A DNA stretch of 64,000 bases from Endozoicomonas sp. 8E (GCF_032883915.1 NZ_CP120717.1:5844501-5908500), one strand, 5' to 3'. Counted from the stretch's first letter, positions 25,136 through 34,148 are shown. The notes: generated by a model not told the origin, from the sequence alone. Program-made: numbers and translations.

Positions 25136-27310
25136 TTGCTGGTATTGTTCTTATCTGTCTTCTGTCAGGCTGAAGCATTGACAAGACATTTTATTGCCGT
25201 GCTTGAACTGGATACAGGTTTTCCAAATCAGAACTTTTCTATGAAGAATAACCCGCGTACTTTGTCAGGCAGTCCAACAGACATTGACGACATACCCAGC
25301 TATGCAGGATCTGATTCGCCGCATGATCACAAACGACACAAATCTGGTGGTTATAAAGCAAAAACGATAATCATTGAGTCGACTTCGTGGCAATGGCCTT
25401 ACATCACTCATCTGCTGGTTGCTTTCGAACTGATCCAGACCAGCAGAGACATCCCTCTAAGCTCACACAGTTATTCATGGCTACCTGTAGAAGCGTTTAT
25501 CACGGTCGGTTGGCTTTTAAAAAGCTATTGGAACCATGGTTCACCACTGTTTAAGCCAATTGAACAACAAGAGGCGACATCTTTGCTGACACAGGGGGAT
25601 CAGTCCTTTGCGATCACGACTATGATGTCTGGCTCTGGACATAACCAACAACAAGGCCAGCCATCAGCATCATCTGTCCAGCAAGCTTCACATTATTCCA
25701 CTCAGCCTACAAACTATTTCACTGGTCTCATGTATTTTGACTCAAGCGGGGGTAGGGGGGGCTCTGGACTACACTCACACACCTTTGGTCTAAATTGTTT
25801 CGTCCATCCATGTCGTGGCGTTTGTCAATTGCGATCATTATCCTATCACCACTTATATTCTTTATACGGTTTGACTGGTTTATCCGACTCGTCCGATTCG
25901 TCTGACTCGTCCGATTCGTCTGACTCGTCCGATTCGTCCGATTTATCCGATTCATCCGACTTATCCGATAGCGAAGAGCTGAATCCCGAAGAAAGTTCGA
26001 CAGGGCACGCAGAATATAATTGCAACTATATGTACGGAGCCCTCTTAAACGAGGTCGCATCAGACTCAGTAGATGCAGAGAAGACCGATAGAGTTGGCCC
26101 TGCCGGGCAAAAAATCTGTAACTTATCAGTGACCGGGAAGGATGGTCAGAAGCAGCCATGTGGGTCAGTCTTCAAGAATGCTCGATCACTGTCTTCACAC
26201 AAAAGCAGATACCACAGCGGCCAAAAAATCTGTAGTCTAACCGTGTTTGAGGCGAATAACCGGCCGCGACCATGTGGGAAGCTCTGCAAGAATGCTAAAG
26301 CCCTGTCGGATCACAAAGGAAAATTCCACTCCGGACAGAGAATCTGTAAAGTGATCATTGTCGGGAAGGATAGTCAAAAGCAGCCATGCGGGGTAGTCCT
26401 CAAAAATGCTCAATCACTGTCTTCACACAAAAGCAGATACCACAGCGGCCAAAAAATCTGCAGTCTAACCGTGTTTGAGCCGAATAACCGTCCGCGACCA
26501 TGTGGGAAGCTCTGCAAGAATGCTAAAGCTCTGTCAGATCACAAAGGAAAATACCACACCGGGCAAAGAACCTGTAACTCAAAATTGATCAGGGAGGATG
26601 GTCGGCAGAAACTGTGCCAGATGAACTTCAGAAATTCCAGAGTCCTGTTGGATCACAAAAGCAGATACCACTCAGCGCAAAAAAACTGTGACTTCACTGT
26701 GTTCGCAGAGGATGGCCAGCCACGACCATGCGGGAGGATCTGCATGAATACCAGAGCCCTGTTGGATCACAAAAGAAAAGACCACACTGGACAAAAAACC
26801 TGCGACGTGACATTGGTCGGGGAGGATGGCCAGCCGCGATCATGCGGGAGGGTCTATAAGAATGCTAAAGCCCTGTCGGATCACAAAAGCAAAAGCCACA
26901 GCAAGCAAAAAATCTGTGACGTAATCATTTTCTCAGAGCACAGCCAGCCTCGACCCTGCGGGAAGGTCTGCAAGACTTCTCAGGTCCTGTCAGCTCACAA
27001 AACCAGAGTCCACAGCGGGCAACGAACCTGTGACCGGACCGTGATCGGTGAAGATACTCGTCCACGCCCATGCGGGGCGGTCTGCAAGAGTTCCAAAGCC
27101 CTATCGGATCACAAAAGACAAGAGCACAGCGGGCAACAAACCTGTGACGTGGCCGTGATCGAAGAGGATGGCCGGCAGCAACTGTGCGGGAAGATTTACA
27201 AGAGTCCTCAAGCCCTGTCGAATCACAAAAGAACACATCGAAAACGCAAGTCCGTTGATGTGGAACAAGACCAGGACCTCCGTTTTCAAGAAGTTAAAGT
27301 GCATAAGTAA
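25136..27310 (+). CDS. Array member 13: exported protein with Ser-Asp repeat and ten C2H2 fingers
   Basis: The product is 724 residues from TTG 25136; the family ATT lies at 25106. The signal ends VFCQA. A run of about ten SDS or SDL triplets occupies about residues 250-279, between the Cys cluster and the fingers. It resembles the serine-aspartate linkers of exported surface proteins, though much shorter. Ten fingers start near residue 328. Fingers 1-2 and 3-4 are nearly identical at the DNA level over about 140 bp at an offset of exactly 228 bp (two finger periods), a recent internal duplication. Finger 5 has the unusual core CQMNF. The tail is RKRKSVDV. Confidence 0.9.
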   Translation: MLVLFLSVFCQAEALTRHFIAVLELDTGFPNQNFSMKNNPRTLSGSPTDIDDIPSYAGSDSPHDHKRHKSGGYKAKTIIIESTSWQWPYITHLLVAFELIQTSRDIPLSSHSYSWLPVEAFITVGWLLKSYWNHGSPLFKPIEQQEATSLLTQGDQSFAITTMMSGSGHNQQQGQPSASSVQQASHYSTQPTNYFTGLMYFDSSGGRGGSGLHSHTFGLNCFVHPCRGVCQLRSLSYHHLYSLYGLTGLSDSSDSSDSSDSSDSSDSSDLSDSSDLSDSEELNPEESSTGHAEYNCNYMYGALLNEVASDSVDAEKTDRVGPAGQKICNLSVTGKDGQKQPCGSVFKNARSLSSHKSRYHSGQKICSLTVFEANNRPRPCGKLCKNAKALSDHKGKFHSGQRICKVIIVGKDSQKQPCGVVLKNAQSLSSHKSRYHSGQKICSLTVFEPNNRPRPCGKLCKNAKALSDHKGKYHTGQRTCNSKLIREDGRQKLCQMNFRNSRVLLDHKSRYHSAQKNCDFTVFAEDGQPRPCGRICMNTRALLDHKRKDHTGQKTCDVTLVGEDGQPRSCGRVYKNAKALSDHKSKSHSKQKICDVIIFSEHSQPRPCGKVCKTSQVLSAHKTRVHSGQRTCDRTVIGEDTRPRPCGAVCKSSKALSDHKRQEHSGQQTCDVAVIEEDGRQQLCGKIYKSPQALSNHKRTHRKRKSVDVEQDQDLRFQEVKVHK
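25883..25972 (+). repeat. 9-bp Ser-Asp coding repeat in member 13
   Basis: About ten units of TCCGATTCG and close variants (TCTGACTCG, TTATCCGAT) encode S-D-S. The regular 9-bp period makes length change by slippage without frameshift likely. Confidence 0.85.
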
Positions 27311-27354
27311 CAGTCTGATAATCGACCTGTCATAAACACACTTATTTTCTTGAT

Positions 27355-27391
27355 CTATCCTTTGTCACTGTACGCCGGAACGCAAGGATAG
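27355..27391 (+). promoter_or_regulatory. Inverted repeat covering the ribosome site, member 14
   Basis: CTATCCTT (27355-27362) and AAGGATAG (27384-27391) pair perfectly. The loop sequence differs at several places from its neighbours while the arms are unchanged. Confidence 0.55.
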
Positions 27392-27395
27392 AATT

Positions 27396-29714
27396 ATTAA
27401 ACACTTACTCTTTACGGCACTGCTGTTACTGCCGCTGTCTGTCATCTGCCAGCCCAAACCGTTAACAAGACGCTTTGTTATCGAGCTTGAACAGAATGCA
27501 GATTTTTCAAACCAGAACTTTTTTATAAAGCTTGACCGACAAACATTGTCAGACAACTACTCAGACTTTGATGATACAAACGGCTATACAGAACCCGGTT
27601 CACTGCCTGATAACAAACGACACAAACCTGACATTTACGGAATGAAAGGAACCCTGATTGAGTCGATTTCCCGGCAATGGCTAAACGCTACGAATCTGCT
27701 GGTTGCTTATGAACTGATCCTGACTACCAAAAACATCTTTCAATGCCCAGCCCTTTATTCATGGCTACCTCTGGAAGCAGTTATCACTGTTGGCTGGCTT
27801 TTAAAAAACTATTGGAACCCCGACTCACAGTTGTTTAACAACACTAAACAACAAGAGGCGAGTCCAAATCACCCGTTTGCCATCACCACTCTGATGACTG
27901 GCTATGAACAGAACCAACCTCAATATCAGTCACCACAATCATCGGGGCAACATACCCCACGGGCCAGTACCCATATTACAGGCTATTTCACCAGCCTTCT
28001 TTATTCTGACTCTGGCAGCGGTAATGAAGACCCTGAACAACACCTGCATACTTTGGGTTTAAATTGTTTTATCTATCCCTGTAACGGTGTTTGTCGATTT
28101 CGACAATCCTCCGATCCATCCAATAGCGTAAACGGGGTCGCCTCAGACTCAATGATTGCAAGGACAGCCGATACAACTACCCCTGTCGGACAAGAAACCT
28201 GCAACGTGATCCTGATCGGAGCTGATGGCCAGCTGCGACAATGTGGGAAGGCTTTAAAGAATAAAAAATCACTTTGGTCTCACAAAAGCAAATACCATAC
28301 CGGGCAAACAACCTGTGACGTGACAGTAGTCAGCAAGGATGACCAGCCGCAGCCATGCGGAATAGTCTGCAGTAATGCCAAAAAATTGGCATCTCACAAA
28401 AAGAGAGTCCATAGCGGGCAACAAATCTGTAATGCGACCGTGGTCAGGAAGGATAGTCAGCCGCAACCATGTGGGAAAATCTGCAAGAGTCCTAAAGCCC
28501 TGTCGGAGCACAAAAGCAAAGTCCACAGTGGGCAACGAACCTGTGCTGCGACCGTTATCGGGAAAGATGGCCAGAAGAGACCGTGTGGGAAGATCTGCAA
28601 GAGTGCGCAGAGCCTGTCGGATCACAAAAGCAAATACCACACCGGGCAAAAAGCCTGTAACCTGACAGTAATCGGTGAGGATGGCCAGCTAAGGCTGTGC
28701 GGATTGGTCTGCAAGAATGCTCAAAACCTTTGGGCTCACAAAAGGTATGTCCACACCAGACAGCAAACCTGTGGTGCCAACGTGGTTGGGGAAGATGGCC
28801 AGCTGCACCGATGCGGTAAGGTCTGCAAGAGTTCCAGAGCCCTGTCGAATCACAAAAACGCATACCACACCGGGCAAAAAACCTGTGACGTAAAAGTCGC
28901 CGGGGAGGACGGCCAGCCACGGCGATGTGGAGAGGTCTGTCAGAATGCTAAAGCTCTGTCGAATCACAAACGCAACTTACACACCAGTCAACGAAGTTGT
29001 GATGTGAGCGTGGTTGGGGAGGACGGCAAGCAGCGGAGATGCGGGAAGGTCTTCAAGAATGCACAATCACTGTCAACTCACAAAAGCGCCATCCATTCCG
29101 GACGACAAGCCTGTGAAATAACCATAATCGGAGAGGATGGCCAGCCAAGGCCGTGCGGGACTCTCTGTAAGACTGCTAAGGCCCTGTCAAATCACAAAAG
29201 AACAGCTCACACGAGACGACAAACCTGTGACTTGGCTATGACCGGGAAGAATGGCCGGCTGCAGCCTTGCGGGAAGGTCTTCAAGAATGCACAATCACTG
29301 TCAACTCACAAAAGCGCCATCCATTCCGGACGACAAACCTGTGAAATAATCATAATCGGAGAGGATGGCCAACCAAGGCCATGCTGGAAAATCTGCAAGA
29401 GTCTCAAAGCCTTGTCGTATCACAGAAGAAGCTTGCACAGCGAGCAACAAGTCTGTAATGAAACCGTGGTCGGCGAGGATGGCCAGCCAAGGCCATGCGG
29501 GAAAGTCTGCAAGAATATTCCAGCCCTATCGGATCACAAACTCAGATACCACAGCAGGGAAAAAACCTGCAAGGAGACCGTGGTCGGGTTAGATGGTCAA
29601 CCCCGGCCGTGCGGGAAGGTCTGCAAGAATGTCAAAGCCCTGTCGGACCACAAAAGAAAACACCGTAAACGCAAGCCAGTTAATGTGAACCGGGACAATG
29701 AACTCACTCCTTGA
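27396..29714 (+). CDS. Array member 14: exported protein with thirteen C2H2 fingers, ATT start inferred
   Basis: The signal sequence (KHLLFTALLLLPLSVICQP) is encoded from ATT 27396, seven bases after AAGGA. The first ATG, GTG or TTG in frame is a TTG at 27546, well inside the mature domain, which makes this one of the clearest cases for a non-standard start. The product is about 772 residues. The linker between the Cys cluster and the fingers is short (VNGVASDSMIART), with no second Cys cluster. Thirteen intact fingers run from about residue 269. Fingers 8 and 10 are copies of each other (CGKVFKNAQSLSTHKSAIH). The last two units and the tail RKRKPVNV match member 15. Confidence 0.88.
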   Translation: MKHLLFTALLLLPLSVICQPKPLTRRFVIELEQNADFSNQNFFIKLDRQTLSDNYSDFDDTNGYTEPGSLPDNKRHKPDIYGMKGTLIESISRQWLNATNLLVAYELILTTKNIFQCPALYSWLPLEAVITVGWLLKNYWNPDSQLFNNTKQQEASPNHPFAITTLMTGYEQNQPQYQSPQSSGQHTPRASTHITGYFTSLLYSDSGSGNEDPEQHLHTLGLNCFIYPCNGVCRFRQSSDPSNSVNGVASDSMIARTADTTTPVGQETCNVILIGADGQLRQCGKALKNKKSLWSHKSKYHTGQTTCDVTVVSKDDQPQPCGIVCSNAKKLASHKKRVHSGQQICNATVVRKDSQPQPCGKICKSPKALSEHKSKVHSGQRTCAATVIGKDGQKRPCGKICKSAQSLSDHKSKYHTGQKACNLTVIGEDGQLRLCGLVCKNAQNLWAHKRYVHTRQQTCGANVVGEDGQLHRCGKVCKSSRALSNHKNAYHTGQKTCDVKVAGEDGQPRRCGEVCQNAKALSNHKRNLHTSQRSCDVSVVGEDGKQRRCGKVFKNAQSLSTHKSAIHSGRQACEITIIGEDGQPRPCGTLCKTAKALSNHKRTAHTRRQTCDLAMTGKNGRLQPCGKVFKNAQSLSTHKSAIHSGRQTCEIIIIGEDGQPRPCWKICKSLKALSYHRRSLHSEQQVCNETVVGEDGQPRPCGKVCKNIPALSDHKLRYHSREKTCKETVVGLDGQPRPCGKVCKNVKALSDHKRKHRKRKPVNVNRDNELTP

Positions 29715-29769
29715 ACTGATAAACGCCCTCCTAATGGGAAAGGTAAAACAACACACTTATTTTCTTGAT

Positions 29770-29806
29770 CTATCCTTCCTCTCAGTAAATCAGAAGACAG
29801 GGATAG
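29770..29806 (+). promoter_or_regulatory. Inverted repeat covering the ribosome site, member 15
   Basis: CTATCCTT (29770-29777) pairs with AGGGATAG (29799-29806) with one G-U pair. Confidence 0.5.
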
Positions 29807-29849
29807 AATTATTAAACACTCACTCTTTGCAGCACTGCTGTTACTGTCG

Positions 29850-31289
29850 TTGTCTGTCATTTGTCAGGCTAAACCGTTAACAAGACGCTTTGTTATCGAG
29901 CTTGAACAGAATGCAGATTTTTCAAACCAGAATTTTTTTATAAAGCTTGACCGACGAACATTGTCAGACAACCCGTTGCCTGACAACAAACGACATAAAC
30001 ATTACATTTACGGGATGAAAACCACCCTGATTGATTCGATTTCGTGGCAATGGCTACACGCTACAAATCTGCTGGTTGCTTATGAACTGATCCTGACCCC
30101 CAAAGACACCTTTCAATGCCCAACCCTTTATTCATCGCTACCTCTGGAAGCGGTTATCACTATCGTCTGGCTTTTAAAAAACTATTGGAACCCCTACTCA
30201 CCGCTGTTTAACCCAATTGAACATCAAGAGGCGAGTCAGAAGCACCCGTTTGCCATCACTACTCTGATGCCCGGCTCTGAACAGAACCCACCTCAATATC
30301 AGCCCTCACAATCATCGGGTCAGCATACCCCACAGGCAACTGCTCATATTACAGGCTATTTCACCAGCCTTCTGTATTCTGACTCTGGCAGCGGTAATGA
30401 AGACCCTGAACAACACCTGCATACTTTGGGTTTAAATTGTTTTATCTATCCCTGTAACGGTGTTTGTCGATTTCGACAATCTTCCGATCCGTCCAATAGC
30501 GTAAACGGGGTCGCCTCAGACTCAATGATTGCAAGGACAGCCGATACAACTACCCCTGTCGGACAAGCAACCTGCAACGTGATCCTGATCGGAAATGCTG
30601 GCCAGCTGCAAAAATGTGGGAAGGTTATAAAGAATAAAAAAGCACTACGTTATCACATAAAAAAATACCATACCGGGCAAAAAACCTGTGACATAACATC
30701 ATTAGGAGAAGATGACCGGCCGCGCCCCTGTGGAAAGGTCTTCAGAAGTGCTCAAGCCTTATATGAACATAAAAGCAAAGTCCACAGTGGAAAAAAAACC
30801 TGTGACGTAACAGAAGTAGCGGAGGATGGCCAGCTAAGGCTATGCGGATTGGTCTGCAAGAATTCTCAAAGCCTGTCTAATCACAAAAGGTACGTCCACA
30901 CCAGACAACAAACTTGTGATGCCAATGTGGTTGGGGAGTATGGCCGGCTATACCCATGCGGGAAGCTCTGCAAGAATGCTAAAGCCCTGTCGAATCACAA
31001 AAACCAATATCACACCGGGCAAAAAACCTGTGACGTAAAAGTCGTCGGGGAAGATGGCCAGCCACGGCCATGTGGAGTGGTCTGTCAGAATGCTAAAATT
31101 CTGTGGAATCACAAAGCCAGATACCACAGCAAGGAAAAAATCTGCAAGGAGACCGTGGTCGGGTTAGATGGTCAACCGCGGCCGTGCGGGAAGGTCTGCA
31201 AGGGTGTCACAGCCCTGTCGGACCACAAAAGAAAACACCGTAAACGCAAGGCTGTTAATGTGAACCAGGACAATGGCCTCACTCCTTGA
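29850..31289 (+). CDS. Array member 15: exported protein with six C2H2 fingers
   Basis: TTG 29850 leaves only MSVICQA of the signal sequence. The full signal (IKHSLFAALLLLSLSVICQA) needs the ATT at 29811 or one of the CTG codons after it. The N-terminal domain lacks about ten residues (the SDIxDTNGY segment) found in member 14. The stretch from LYSDSGSGNEDPEQ through VNGVASDSMIART is almost identical to member 14. Six fingers start near residue 242. The first has Ile at the core position and an altered helix (LRYHIKKYH), and the loops of units 1 and 4 deviate (GNAGQ, GEYGR). The tail is RKRKAVNV. Confidence 0.88.
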   Translation: MSVICQAKPLTRRFVIELEQNADFSNQNFFIKLDRRTLSDNPLPDNKRHKHYIYGMKTTLIDSISWQWLHATNLLVAYELILTPKDTFQCPTLYSSLPLEAVITIVWLLKNYWNPYSPLFNPIEHQEASQKHPFAITTLMPGSEQNPPQYQPSQSSGQHTPQATAHITGYFTSLLYSDSGSGNEDPEQHLHTLGLNCFIYPCNGVCRFRQSSDPSNSVNGVASDSMIARTADTTTPVGQATCNVILIGNAGQLQKCGKVIKNKKALRYHIKKYHTGQKTCDITSLGEDDRPRPCGKVFRSAQALYEHKSKVHSGKKTCDVTEVAEDGQLRLCGLVCKNSQSLSNHKRYVHTRQQTCDANVVGEYGRLYPCGKLCKNAKALSNHKNQYHTGQKTCDVKVVGEDGQPRPCGVVCQNAKILWNHKARYHSKEKICKETVVGLDGQPRPCGKVCKGVTALSDHKRKHRKRKAVNVNQDNGLTP

Positions 31290-31344
31290 ACTGATAACCG
31301 CCCTCTTAATGGGAAAGGCAAACAAACACACTTATTTTCTTGAT

Positions 31345-31381
31345 CTATCCTTCCTCTCTGTAAACCAGAAGGCAGGGATAG
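31345..31381 (+). promoter_or_regulatory. Inverted repeat covering the ribosome site, member 16
   Basis: CTATCCTT (31345-31352) pairs with AGGGATAG (31374-31381) with one G-U pair. Confidence 0.5.
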
Positions 31382-31424
31382 AATTATTAAACACTCACTC
31401 TTTGCGGCACTGCTGTTACTGTCG

Positions 31425-34058
31425 TTGTCTGTCATTTGCCAGGCTGAACCGTTAACAAGACACTTTGTTATCGAGCTTGAACAGAATGCAGAGTTTTCAA
31501 ACCAGAACTTTTTTATAAAGCTTGACCGGCGAACATTGTCAGGCAACCCCTCTGGCTTTGACGATACAAACGGCTATAAAGAACCCGGTTCACCGCCTGA
31601 TATCAAACGACACATACCTTTCATTTACGGGATGAAAACGACCCTGATTGAGTCGATTTCGTGGCAATGGCTACACGCTACGAATCTGCTGGTTGCTTAT
31701 GAACTGATCCTGACCACCAAAGACACCTTTCAATGCCCAACCCTTTATTCACGGCTACCTCTGGAAGCGGTTATCACTATCGGCTGGCTTTTAAAAAACT
31801 ATTGGGACCCCTACTCACCGCTGTTTAACCCAATTGAACATCAAGAGGCGAGTCAAAATCACCTGTTTGCCATCACCACTCTGATGCCTGGCTCTGCTCA
31901 GAACCAACCTCAATATCAGCCATCACAATCATCGGGTCAGCATACCCCACAGGCAACTGCTCATATTACAGGCTATTTCACCAGCCTTCTTTATTCTGAC
32001 TCTGGCAGCGGTAATGAAGACCCTGAACAATACCTGCATACTTTGAGTTTAAATTGTTTTATCTATCCCTGTAGCGGAGTTTGTCGATTCCGACAATCTT
32101 CCGACTCATCCAATAACGTGAACGGGGTCGCCTCAGACGGGGTCGCCTCAGACACAATAGTTGCAAGGGTAACCGATACAGCTCCCCCTGTCAGACGGAC
32201 AACCTGCAATGTGATCCTGATCGGAGATGATGGCCTGCGACAATGCGGATTCGTCTGCAAGAATGCCAGAGCCCTGTCGAGTCACAAAAGGTACGTTCAC
32301 ACCAGGCAACAAACCTGTGTTACCAACGTGCTTGGGGAGGATGGCAAACTGCACAGATGCGGGAAAGTCTGCAACAATGCTCAAGCCCTGTCGAATCACA
32401 AAAACCAATATCACACCGGGCAAAAAACCTGTCTCGTAAGAGTAGTCGGGGAGGATAGTCAGCTAAAGCCATGCGGAACAGTCTGTAAGAATATTCCAGC
32501 CCTGTCGTATCACAAAAACAAATGCCACACCGGGCAAAAAACCTGTCACGTAACAGTAGTCGGGGAGGACGGTCGGCCTCGGCCATGTGGCATGGTCTGC
32601 CGGAATAAAGAAGTCCTGTCGAATCACAAAAGGTACGCCCACACCGGGCAAAAAACCTGTTATACCAACGTGGTTGGTGAGGATGGCCAGCTGTACCCAT
32701 GCGGGAAGGTGTGCAAGAATGCTCACGCTCTGTCGAATCACAATAACCAATATCACACTGGGCAAAAAACCTGTTATGTGAGAGTCGTCGGGAAGGATGG
32801 CCAGCCACGGCCATGTGGAATAGTCTGTAAGAATGCTAAAGCTCTGTCGAATCACAAAGGCAACTTCCACACCGGTCAACAACGCTGTAATACTAGCGTA
32901 ATTGGGGAGGACGGCCAGCAGCGGCCATGCGGGAAGGTCTTCAGGAGTGCTCACTCTCTGTCGTCTCATAAAAGCAACACCCACACCGGGCAAAAAGCCT
33001 GTGACTTAACCGTGCTTGGAGAGGATGAACAGCCACAACCATGCGGGGCTCTCTGTAAGAGTGGACAGGCCCTTTCGGATCACAAAAGAATGGTTCACTC
33101 GAGAGAAAAAACCTGTGACTTGCCTATCCTCGGGGAGAATGGCCAGCCACAGCCTTGCGGGAAGGTCCTCAGGAATGCACAAGCCCTTTCGAGTCACAAA
33201 AGGTACCTCCACACCAGGCAACAAACCTGTTATGCCAGGGTAGTTGGGGAGGATGGCCAGCTGTCCCCATGCGGTAAGGTCTGCAAGAATGCTCAAGCCC
33301 TGTCGAATCACAAAAACCAATATCACAGCGGGCAAAAAACCTGTGATTTCAGAGTCGTCGGGAAGGATGGCCAGCAGCGGCCATGCGGTAAGGTCTGCAA
33401 GAATGCTCAAGCCCTGTCGAATCACAAAAACCAATATCACAGTGGGCAAAAAGCCTGTGACGTAAGTGTCGTCAAAGAGGATGGCCAGCCGCGACCGTGT
33501 GGAATGGTCTACGATAATGTCAAAAAACTGGTATCTCACAAAAAAAGAGTCCACAGCAGGCAACAAACCTGTTATACGACACTCGTCGGGGAGGATGGCC
33601 AACAGCGTACATGCGGTAAGATCTGCAAGAATGCTCAAGCCCTGTCGAATCACAAAAACCAATATCATACCGGGCAAAAAGCCTGTGACGTAAGGGTCGT
33701 CGGAGAGGATGGCCAGCTGCGACCATGTGGAATGGTCTGCAATAATGCCAAAAAATTGTCATATCACAAAAGTACTGACCACGGCGGGCAACGAGCCTGT
33801 TATGCTACCATGGTCGGGGAGGATGGCCAGCTGCGTCCATGCGGTAAGGTCTACAAAAGTGCTCAAGTTCTGTCGGTGCACAAAAGTACAGTGCACTCCG
33901 GACAAAAAACCTGTAACCAAACAGTAGTCGGGGAGGATCGCCAACCACGGCCTTGCGGAGTGGTCTGCCATAATGCTAAAGCCCTTTCAAATCACAAAAG
34001 AAGGCATCGAAAGCGCAAACCTGTTGATGTGAACCAGGTCAATGACCTCTCTCCTTGA
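31425..34058 (+). CDS. Array member 16: exported protein with sixteen C2H2 fingers, the longest finger run
   Basis: The first usable canonical codon, TTG 31425, again truncates the signal; the ATT is at 31386. Relative to that TTG the hydrophobic segments are near residues 80-96 and 110-126 and the Cys cluster near 206-216. Two DGVAS units precede the fingers. Sixteen finger units, all with complete ligands, run from about residue 261 to the end. The first is one residue short between its Cys. Units 2, 5, 10, 11 and 13 share the helix ALSNH(K/N)NQYH, and units 12 and 14 share the helix core AKKL or VKKL, so the run grew by repeated copying of one to three units. The tail is RKRKPVDV. Confidence 0.9.
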   Translation: MSVICQAEPLTRHFVIELEQNAEFSNQNFFIKLDRRTLSGNPSGFDDTNGYKEPGSPPDIKRHIPFIYGMKTTLIESISWQWLHATNLLVAYELILTTKDTFQCPTLYSRLPLEAVITIGWLLKNYWDPYSPLFNPIEHQEASQNHLFAITTLMPGSAQNQPQYQPSQSSGQHTPQATAHITGYFTSLLYSDSGSGNEDPEQYLHTLSLNCFIYPCSGVCRFRQSSDSSNNVNGVASDGVASDTIVARVTDTAPPVRRTTCNVILIGDDGLRQCGFVCKNARALSSHKRYVHTRQQTCVTNVLGEDGKLHRCGKVCNNAQALSNHKNQYHTGQKTCLVRVVGEDSQLKPCGTVCKNIPALSYHKNKCHTGQKTCHVTVVGEDGRPRPCGMVCRNKEVLSNHKRYAHTGQKTCYTNVVGEDGQLYPCGKVCKNAHALSNHNNQYHTGQKTCYVRVVGKDGQPRPCGIVCKNAKALSNHKGNFHTGQQRCNTSVIGEDGQQRPCGKVFRSAHSLSSHKSNTHTGQKACDLTVLGEDEQPQPCGALCKSGQALSDHKRMVHSREKTCDLPILGENGQPQPCGKVLRNAQALSSHKRYLHTRQQTCYARVVGEDGQLSPCGKVCKNAQALSNHKNQYHSGQKTCDFRVVGKDGQQRPCGKVCKNAQALSNHKNQYHSGQKACDVSVVKEDGQPRPCGMVYDNVKKLVSHKKRVHSRQQTCYTTLVGEDGQQRTCGKICKNAQALSNHKNQYHTGQKACDVRVVGEDGQLRPCGMVCNNAKKLSYHKSTDHGGQRACYATMVGEDGQLRPCGKVYKSAQVLSVHKSTVHSGQKTCNQTVVGEDRQPRPCGVVCHNAKALSNHKRRHRKRKPVDVNQVNDLSP
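32203..34010 (+). repeat. 114-bp tandem finger repeat of member 16
   Basis: There are sixteen units of 114 bp (one unit 3 bp shorter), each encoding one finger plus linker. Landmarks repeating at this interval are GGATGGCCAG, TGCGGGAAGGTCTGCAAGAA and CACACCGGGCAAAAAACCTG. Similar runs fill the 3' half of every later member. Confidence 0.9.
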
Positions 34059-34111
34059 ACTGAGAATCGCCCTTAATGGGAAAGACAAAAAAACACACTT
34101 ATTTTCTTGAT

Positions 34112-34148
34112 CTATCCTTCCTCTCTGTATACCAGAAGGCAAGGATAG
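34112..34148 (+). promoter_or_regulatory. Inverted repeat covering the ribosome site, member 17
   Basis: CTATCCTT (34112-34119) and AAGGATAG (34141-34148) pair perfectly. CCTTC within the 5' arm could instead pair with GAAGG in the loop, giving a competing hairpin that leaves AAGGA free. Confidence 0.55.

Noticed and set aside
32203-34010. Regular direct repeats considered as a CRISPR array
   Set aside because: The 114-bp unit is coding throughout, with diverged units and no constant repeat alternating with unique spacers.
34112-34148. CTATCCTT/AAGGATAG hairpin as a terminator of the preceding gene
   Set aside because: There is no T-tract after it, the stem is AT-rich, and it overlaps the next gene's ribosome site in every copy.
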